DNA of 10,746 nt from assembly GCA_004552395.1 (NCBI GenBank), contig SFOK01000056.1:1-10746 (forward strand). The letters are read 5' to 3'. This document shows positions 6,159 to 10,746 of this stretch, piece by piece. The stretch is from Bacteroidales bacterium (GTDB lineage Bacteria; Bacteroidota; Bacteroidia; Bacteroidales; Muribaculaceae). The position numbers and the translations under genes are program-made. Every line of letters begins with the position of its first letter. Positions within the stretch are counted from its first letter, which is position 1. Below the pieces are notes generated by a model. The model was not told where the DNA came from, did not search any database, and saw only the letters and a list, made by a program, of their open reading frames with translations.

Positions 6159-7427
6159 ATGACTCTCAAAAAATTCACACGTTCGCTAAAGGCAAGCACA
6201 GCCGCCACCTTATGTCTGCTCGCTTGCATCGCATTTGCAGCTCCCGCATCAGGCAAAGATTTCCTCAAAGTGAAAGGGAAAGAGATCGTCGACTCCAAAG
6301 GTAAGAAATTTTACATCAACGGCACAAATCTGGGCAACTGGGTGAACCCCGAAGGTTATATGTTCGGCTTCAAGAAGACCAACAGCTACCACATGATCAA
6401 CGAGGCCATATGCGAGCTCGTGGGCCCGGCCGAGGCAGCCGAATTCTGGAAGGCTTTCCGCGACAATTACGTGACCGAGGCCGACATCAAGTTCATAGCT
6501 GACCAGGGAGGCAACACGATCCGTTTCCCGTTCCACTACAAGCTCTTCACCGACGATCCTTTCATGGGCCTGAACAGCGCCGAGGAGGGATTCGCCATGC
6601 TCGACTCCCTGATCGAGTGGGCCCGCAAGAACAATCAGCGCCTTATACTCGACATGCACGACTGCCCCGGCGGCCAAACCGGCGACAATATCGACGACTC
6701 TTACGGCTATCCGTTCCTCATGGTCGACAAGCGTTCGCAGAAGGAGTTCATAGATCTCTGGAAGAAGATTGCCGAGCGCTACAAAGACGAGGACGTGATC
6801 CTGGGCTATGAGCTGATGAACGAGCCTATCGCCACCTACTGGGAAGGCGAGGAGCGCGACATGCTCAACTCGAAACTCGAACCGCTCTACATCGAGACCA
6901 CCAAGGCTATCCGCGAGGTCGACCCCAACCACATTATCCTGCTCGGCGGTCCGCAGTGGAACAGCAACTTTGAGCCGTTCACCGACTGGAGATTCGACGA
7001 CAATATCATGTACACCTGCCATCGCTACGGCGGCGGCACGGATGCAAAAGCTATTCAGAGCTACATCGACTTCCGCGACAAGACCGGTCTGCCTATGTAT
7101 ATGGGCGAGCTCGGCCACAACACCGACGAGTGGCTCTCGGGATTCGCCACCACGATGCGCAACAACAACATAGGCTACACCTACTGGCCCTACAAGAAGA
7201 TCGAGGACAGCTCCATGACCGGTGTGAAGACTCCGGAGAACTGGCAGCTGATCGTGGACTTCACCGAGGCACCGCGCGGCAGCTACGCCGAGATCCGCGA
7301 AGCCCGCAAGGCTATCGACTCCGCCACAGCTAAAAAGGCGCTCTACGACTATGTGGAGAACGCCAAGGCCGAGAATATGCTTCGCCACGACCACTACATC
7401 AAGGCGATGCTTCTGGGCAAGAAATGA
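6159..7427 (+). CDS. Secreted family 5 glycoside hydrolase (glucanase/cellulase-like)
   Basis: A retaining GH5 enzyme of 422 residues with a single catalytic TIM barrel and no carbohydrate-binding module. The family signature is intact: NLGNWVNPEGYMF near residues 57-70, Arg122 (IRFPF), His167 (DMHD), Asn221-Glu222-Pro223 (LMNEP) with Glu222 as acid/base, His288 and Tyr290 (CHRYGGG), nucleophile Glu317 (MGELGHN) and Trp343 (YTYWPYK). The N-terminus is a signal peptide. LLAC at 20-23 resembles a lipobox, but the following residues (IAFAAPAS) are still hydrophobic, so cleavage after APA near residue 30 looks more likely than lipidation. GH5 substrates vary widely. The NLGNW opening recalls exo- or endo-beta-glucanase subfamilies, and the flanking GH3 beta-glucosidases support a beta-glucan, but the exact linkage cannot be read from sequence. 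Downstream, 120 bp separates it from a second GH3, probably in the same transcript. Confidence 0.93.
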   Translation: MTLKKFTRSLKASTAATLCLLACIAFAAPASGKDFLKVKGKEIVDSKGKKFYINGTNLGNWVNPEGYMFGFKKTNSYHMINEAICELVGPAEAAEFWKAFRDNYVTEADIKFIADQGGNTIRFPFHYKLFTDDPFMGLNSAEEGFAMLDSLIEWARKNNQRLILDMHDCPGGQTGDNIDDSYGYPFLMVDKRSQKEFIDLWKKIAERYKDEDVILGYELMNEPIATYWEGEERDMLNSKLEPLYIETTKAIREVDPNHIILLGGPQWNSNFEPFTDWRFDDNIMYTCHRYGGGTDAKAIQSYIDFRDKTGLPMYMGELGHNTDEWLSGFATTMRNNNIGYTYWPYKKIEDSSMTGVKTPENWQLIVDFTEAPRGSYAEIREARKAIDSATAKKALYDYVENAKAENMLRHDHYIKAMLLGKK

Positions 7428-7509
7428 TCCGCCCTTAAGGGTCTTGTCGCAAAGTCCCCGCCTAAGTCGCAAAGTCCGGCAGAGCCGAAAGAGATCGCGA
7501 AAGGGCGGA
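7428..7509 (+). repeat. Structured intercistronic region with direct repeat and flanking inverted repeat
   Basis: TCCGCCCTT (7428-7436), directly after the GH5 stop, and AAGGGCGGA (7501-7509) are perfect 9-base inverted repeats enclosing the interval. Inside is a direct repeat, GTCGCAAAGTCC, at 7446-7457 and 7466-7477 (period 20), and a small hairpin, CGGC-AGA-GCCG (7477-7487). CCCTTAAGGG (7432-7441) is an alternative palindrome. No T-tract follows, so this is not a typical terminator. It could tune message stability or processing between GH5 and GH3. Confidence 0.55.
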
Positions 7510-7547
7510 AAGGATAAAAAGAATTCAATAAACACAAAAGGAATAAA

Positions 7548-9806
7548 ATGTACAAAAAGCTATTTTTATCGCTGGCTCTTGCAGCTGCGATCGGCGGAAC
7601 GGCCAAAGCCGACAAACCGCTACCCTATCTTGACGACTCTCTTCCCATAGAGCAGCGCGTTGAGGACGCCCTCAAACGCATGACTCTGGAAGAGAAAGTG
7701 GCCTTAATCCACGCTCAGAGCAAGTTCAGCTCGCCCGGCGTGAAGCGTCTCGGCATCCCCGAGAACTGGATGACCGACGGCCCTCACGGAATCCGCGCCG
7801 AGGTGTTTTGGGACGAGTGGAGCTGGGCCAACTGGACCAACGACTCCTGCACCGCCTTCCCCGCTCTCACCGCGCTGGCCGCCACATGGAACCCCGACAT
7901 GGCTCTCCTCTACGGCAAGAGCATAGGCTCCGAGGCCCGCTACCGCAACAAGAACGTGCTCCTGGGCCCGGGCGTGAACATATACCGCACCCCGCTCAAC
8001 GGCCGCAACTTCGAGTATATGGGCGAGGACCCCTACCTCACCTCCCGCATGGTTGTGCCCTACATCAAGGGCGTGCAGAGCAACGGTGTGGCTACCTGCG
8101 TGAAGCACTACGCGCTCAACAACCAGGAGTTTGACCGCGACCACGTGGATGTACGCGTCGACGACCGCACTCTCCACGAGATCTATCTGCCGGCGTTCAA
8201 GGCCGCTGTACTCGAGGGCGACACCTGGAGCATCATGCCCGGCTACAACAAATACAACGGCGACCACGCCTGCGAGAACACTACCCTGCTGCTCGACATC
8301 CTCAAAGGTGACTGGGGTTTCGACGGTGTGGCTGTCTCCGACTGGGGCGCAGTGCACAACACCGACAAGGTGGTGGCCAACGGCCTCGACATGGAGTTCG
8401 GCTCCTGGACCAACGGTCTGAACTGGGGCAAGAGCAACGCCTACGACGACTATTACATGGCCGATCCCTATCTCAACGGCCTCCGCAGCGGCAAATACTC
8501 CGTGAAGGACCTCGACGACAAAGTGCGCCGTGTGCTCCGCCTGTCGATGCGCACCACCATGGACCGCAACCGTCCCTACGGCTCGTTCGCCACTGAGGAA
8601 CATGCCGCAGCCGCACGTCAGATCGCCGAAGAAGGCATCGTGCTCCTCAAGAACTCGGCAGTGAAAGGGAAAGGGAAGACCCCTGCCCTCCCGCTCAACA
8701 CTGACAAGGTGAAAAAGATCCTTGTGGTGGGCGAGAACGCCGAGCATATCATGACACTGGGCGGCGGATCGTCGCAGCTCAAGACTTTCCGCGAGATCTC
8801 CCCGCTGCAGGGCATCAGAAATGTGGTGGGCGACAAGGCCGAGATCAGATTCGTGCAGGGCTACGAGTCGCCTCAGGAGCCGCCTCAGGACCGTCCTGAC
8901 GTGAAGCTCCCCGAGCAGGGTCCCATCGACCTTGACGCTCTCCGCGCCCAGGCCGTGGAGGCCGCCAAGCAGGCCGACGCCGTGATCTTCATCGGCGGTC
9001 TCAACAAGAACCAGCATCAGGACTGCGAGGGTGTGGACCGCGAAAGCTACAGCCTCCCCTACGAGCAGGACAAGCTGATCGACGCTTTGGTCAAAGCCAA
9101 CCCCTACACCGTAGTCGTGATCCTGAGCGGCAACGCCGTGTCCACCCCCTGGCGCGCCAAAGTGCCCGCTATCGTGGAGGGCTGGTACTCGGGCTCCGAG
9201 GCCGGCAACGCTTTGGCCAACGTCCTGTTCGGCCGCGTGAATCCCTCGGGCAAGCTCCCCTTCACATTCGCCGAGAAGCTGGAGGATTATCCCGCTCACG
9301 CCACTGGCGACAAGAGCCTATATCCCGGCGTAGGCGGCATCGTGAACTACAGCGAGGGACTGAACGTAGGCTACCGCTACAAGGACATCAACGCCGTGTT
9401 CCCCTTCGGCTACGGCCTGAGCTACACCACCTTCAAACTCGGCAAACCGACCGTCGACAAGTCGAGCTTCGGTGCCGGAGAGGGCGTGACCGTGACTGTG
9501 CCCGTGACCAACACAGGCAAGACAGCCGGCAGCGAGGTCGTGCAGATCTACGTGGCCGACAAGCAGAGCTCTCTGCCCCGTCCCGAGAAGGAGCTGAAAG
9601 GCTTCAAGAAAGTGGCTGTGGAGCCCGGACAGACCGTGAATGCTGTGATCACTCTCGATGCCGACGCCTTCAAATACTACGATCCCGCCAAGGCTTCGAA
9701 GGATAACCGCGAGACAGGCTGGATCGCCGAGCCCGGCGACTTCGAGCTTCTGGTGGGCACAAGCTCCGCTTCGCTCCCCTACAAAGTACCCGTGACATTG
9801 AAGTAA
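7548..9806 (+). CDS. Secreted family 3 glycoside hydrolase (BglX-like beta-glucosidase), second copy
   Basis: A 752-residue retaining GH3 with signal peptide 1-21 (ending AKA). The barrel domain carries Asp77, His80 and Arg83 (TDGPHGIR), Glu160-Asp161 (MGEDPY), Lys186-His187 (VKHYALNNQE) and the nucleophile Asp265 (VSDWGAVH). The second domain holds Glu494, the expected acid/base, in CEGVDRESYSLP, the EG-x-DR form typical of bacterial beta-glucosidases. A Pro-rich insertion (PQEPPQDRPDVKLPEQ) precedes it around 445-465. A fibronectin-III-like domain follows FGYGLSYTTF to the C-terminus. There is no PA14 insertion. Its active-site motifs differ clearly from the first GH3 here, so the two are not a recent duplication and probably prefer different linkages or chain lengths. 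AAAAGGAATAAAATG gives a fair ribosome site, and co-transcription with GH5 is likely. Element B begins two bases after the stop. Confidence 0.95.
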   Translation: MYKKLFLSLALAAAIGGTAKADKPLPYLDDSLPIEQRVEDALKRMTLEEKVALIHAQSKFSSPGVKRLGIPENWMTDGPHGIRAEVFWDEWSWANWTNDSCTAFPALTALAATWNPDMALLYGKSIGSEARYRNKNVLLGPGVNIYRTPLNGRNFEYMGEDPYLTSRMVVPYIKGVQSNGVATCVKHYALNNQEFDRDHVDVRVDDRTLHEIYLPAFKAAVLEGDTWSIMPGYNKYNGDHACENTTLLLDILKGDWGFDGVAVSDWGAVHNTDKVVANGLDMEFGSWTNGLNWGKSNAYDDYYMADPYLNGLRSGKYSVKDLDDKVRRVLRLSMRTTMDRNRPYGSFATEEHAAAARQIAEEGIVLLKNSAVKGKGKTPALPLNTDKVKKILVVGENAEHIMTLGGGSSQLKTFREISPLQGIRNVVGDKAEIRFVQGYESPQEPPQDRPDVKLPEQGPIDLDALRAQAVEAAKQADAVIFIGGLNKNQHQDCEGVDRESYSLPYEQDKLIDALVKANPYTVVVILSGNAVSTPWRAKVPAIVEGWYSGSEAGNALANVLFGRVNPSGKLPFTFAEKLEDYPAHATGDKSLYPGVGGIVNYSEGLNVGYRYKDINAVFPFGYGLSYTTFKLGKPTVDKSSFGAGEGVTVTVPVTNTGKTAGSEVVQIYVADKQSSLPRPEKELKGFKKVAVEPGQTVNAVITLDADAFKYYDPAKASKDNRETGWIAEPGDFELLVGTSSASLPYKVPVTLK

Positions 9807-9840
9807 GCCCCCATCCCACAGAATTTGTTAACGTCAGGGT

Positions 9841-9930
9841 CGTAGCCTTGAGTCGGGTTTGTTCCTGCCGACTCAGGAGCGTAGCGGGCTACGTGACTGA
9901 GGCAAAGGGACAAAATCGACCAAGGCTGCG
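9841..9930 (+). repeat. Type 2 hairpin arm of element B
   Basis: CGTAGCCTTG...GTTTGTTCC pairs with GGGACAAAATCGACC then AAGGCTGCG, with a few mismatches. An inner CTCA/TGAG stem leads to the apical dyad CGTAGC-GG-GCTACG (9880-9893). Compared with the type 2 arm of element A, one A:T pair of the dyad has become G:C on both sides. Confidence 0.75.
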
Positions 9931-10037
9931 AGACAAGGAGGGGAAACTTCAATAACCGAATGCGGATTCTACCAAAATATGAAAGCAAACATAAATTAAC
10001 ATAAATGAGAGTCCATTGCACAAAACGAATTTAAGTC

Positions 10038-10131
10038 CGTCCGCATTCCTGCGCTTTTCGCCAAGTCTCGTCGGTCACATAGCCCGCTATGCTCCCTCCT
10101 CAACTTGCGAAAATCGCTCGAAAAGCGACCG
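10038..10131 (-). repeat. Type 1 hairpin arm of element B
   Basis: GCGCTTTTCGCCAAGT (from 10051) pairs with AACTTGCGAAAATCGC (10102-10117), and weaker pairing extends outward. The apex is CATAGC-CC-GCTATG (10078-10091). The reverse complement aligns closely with the type 1 arm of element A through the GTTGAGGAGGGAG core and TGACCGAC. Confidence 0.75.
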
Positions 10132-10180
10132 CCCTGACGTTAACAAATTTTGTGGGATGGGGTCTTAGTCACTCTCCAAG

Positions 10181-10612
10181 ATGGGAAGAATACTTTGCAT
10201 AGACTACGGACGGCGGCGCTGCGGTGTGGCTGTGACCGACACGCTGCAGATAGCAGCCAACGGTCTGCCGACGGTGGCCGCCTGCAACCTTCCGGCGTTT
10301 CTGAAGGATTACTGCAGCCGCGAACAGGTGGATAAGATTGTGGTGGGATATCCGCGCACTCTGCGCGGCGACGACTCGGAGAGCATGAACTATATAAGGC
10401 CGTTCCTGAAGCGTCTGGCCGCCGAGATGCCCGAGATGCCCGTAGAGATGTACGACGAGCGTTTCACATCCACTATAGCGCACCGCGAGATGATAGCCGG
10501 GAATGTGAAGCAGAAAGACCGCCGGCGCAAAGAGCTCGCCGATCAGACAGCCGCCGTGCTCATCCTCACCGACTACCTGCAGAGCCGCGCCTTCCGCAGC
10601 GATAACTCATAA
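10181..10612 (+). CDS. ruvX: RuvX/YqgF family Holliday junction resolvase-like nuclease
   Basis: A 143-residue cytoplasmic protein of the RNase H-fold YqgF/RuvX family, implicated in Holliday junction resolution and in 16S rRNA 5'-end maturation. The family motifs are all present: the metal-binding Asp8 in ILCIDYGRRRCGVAVTD, VVGYPRTLRG (about 54-63), the acidic residues of MYDERFTS (about 90-97), and the C-terminal KELADQTAAVLILTDYL with the last catalytic Asp. Length is typical. The ATG at 10181 starts three codons before the conserved ILCIDYG strand, as expected. There is no Shine-Dalgarno sequence, usual for this group. The gene is a housekeeping neighbour rather than part of the glycan locus. 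It begins 18 bp after element B, so its promoter must lie inside that element or further upstream. Confidence 0.95.
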   Translation: MGRILCIDYGRRRCGVAVTDTLQIAANGLPTVAACNLPAFLKDYCSREQVDKIVVGYPRTLRGDDSESMNYIRPFLKRLAAEMPEMPVEMYDERFTSTIAHREMIAGNVKQKDRRRKELADQTAAVLILTDYLQSRAFRSDNS

Positions 10613-10647
10613 CGCGAGTTCGGGATAAGAAAGGCTTTAAGAATGAT

Positions 10648-10692
10648 GAGGCTGTGTCGTAATTAAGGTTTACGGCGCAGCCTCTTTTTTTT
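10648..10692 (+). terminator. ruvX: Intrinsic terminator of ruvX
   Basis: A 15-bp stem, GAGGCTGTGTCGTAA (10648-10662) with TTACGGCGCAGCCTC (10670-10684), includes two G-U wobbles, has a 7-base loop and is followed by eight T residues (10685-10692). It lies 36 bp after the ruvX stop. The reverse strand has no T-run after the stem, so it is unidirectional. Confidence 0.9.
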
Positions 10693-10710
10693 GAACTCTG
10701 AGGTTGGATA

Positions 10711-10746
10711 TTATTCAGGCAACAGATTTTTGAGGATTTTGCCAGA
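10711..10746 (-). CDS. Possible 3' end of a convergent gene (11 codons)
   Basis: Read on the minus strand the last bases give SGKILKNLLPE and then TAA at 10713-10711. Only 11 codons are visible, so this is a weak suggestion that a minus-strand gene enters from the right. It could equally be non-coding, and no family can be assigned. Confidence 0.15.
   Translation of the reverse strand, partial: SGKILKNLLPE

Larger units (their letters stand above)
9809..10162 (-). repeat. Element B: 354-bp inverted-repeat element, second copy, inverted
   Basis: Terminal inverted repeats at 9809-9839 and 10132-10162 are 31 nt long with a single mismatch, again starting CCCCATCCCACA and ending GTTAACGTCAGG. 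The left arm is a type 2 hairpin (9841-9930) and the right arm a type 1 hairpin (about 10038-10131), the reverse of element A. The AT-rich centre (9931-10037) shows no clear similarity to the centre of A. It fills almost the whole space between the second GH3 (stop at 9806) and ruvX (start at 10181). No other terminator is visible for the GH5-GH3 operon, so the hairpins may serve as its 3' end. It encodes no credible protein. Confidence 0.85.

Noticed and set aside
6216..6227. Lipobox LLAC in the GH5 signal peptide, suggesting a lipoprotein
   Set aside because: The residues after the Cys remain hydrophobic and lead to a better type I cleavage site. Leu at -2 and the short hydrophobic stretch before Cys also argue against lipidation, though it is not excluded.
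5495..10021. Related minus-strand frames in elements A and B (5495-5740 and 9779-10021) sharing an ARYAP motif and ending near FCGMG
   Set aside because: The shared residues are translations of the conserved dyad and terminal repeat. Outside the repeat the frames run into a terminator or an adjacent gene and have no similarity, so the shared feature is the DNA element, not a protein.

Overview
The window looks like a stretch of a Bacteroidales chromosome. Family-level placement, perhaps Muribaculaceae or a relative, is only a guess. The evidence is a DUF6377-type membrane regulator (a family I know from Bacteroidetes), several perfect matches to the Bacteroidetes -7 promoter box TAnnTTTG, weak or absent Shine-Dalgarno sequences, and a carbohydrate-degradation locus of secreted glycosidases.

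Layout. On the minus strand at the left edge is the 5' part of a gene for an unidentified secreted protein (1-292). It is followed by about 800 bp with no convincing gene (293-1100), which holds a perfect minus-strand -7 box, short tandem repeats and several perfect hairpins. Next comes the minus-strand DUF6377 regulator (1101-2789). It is divergent from a GH3 beta-glucosidase (3114-5438), and the 324 bp between them contain two dyad-symmetric sites and a consensus promoter. A 720-bp gap follows, with an intrinsic terminator, a 340-bp inverted-repeat element (element A) and a second consensus promoter. That promoter drives a probable two-gene operon: a GH5 glucanase-like enzyme (6159-7427) and a second GH3 of a different subgroup (7548-9806). 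Element B (354 bp) starts two bases after that stop codon and ends 18 bp before ruvX (10181-10612), which closes with a strong terminator.

How the genes work together. All three glycosidases have export signals and intact catalytic residues. The likely picture is that GH5 cuts a beta-glucan internally or releases oligosaccharides and the two GH3 enzymes trim these to glucose. The neighbouring TPR/transmembrane/HTH regulator would sense the sugar or its breakdown. No SusC/SusD pair is present in the window, so calling this a polysaccharide utilisation locus is inference.

The most unusual content is the pair of elements A and B. Each has about 30-bp terminal inverted repeats enclosing two long hairpins and an AT-rich centre. 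The two hairpin types are recognisable in both copies, which lie in opposite orientation. Their stems differ in sequence but stay complementary, with paired compensatory changes. I do not recognise this element; it is either a MITE/REP-like mobile repeat or a structured RNA or DNA element.
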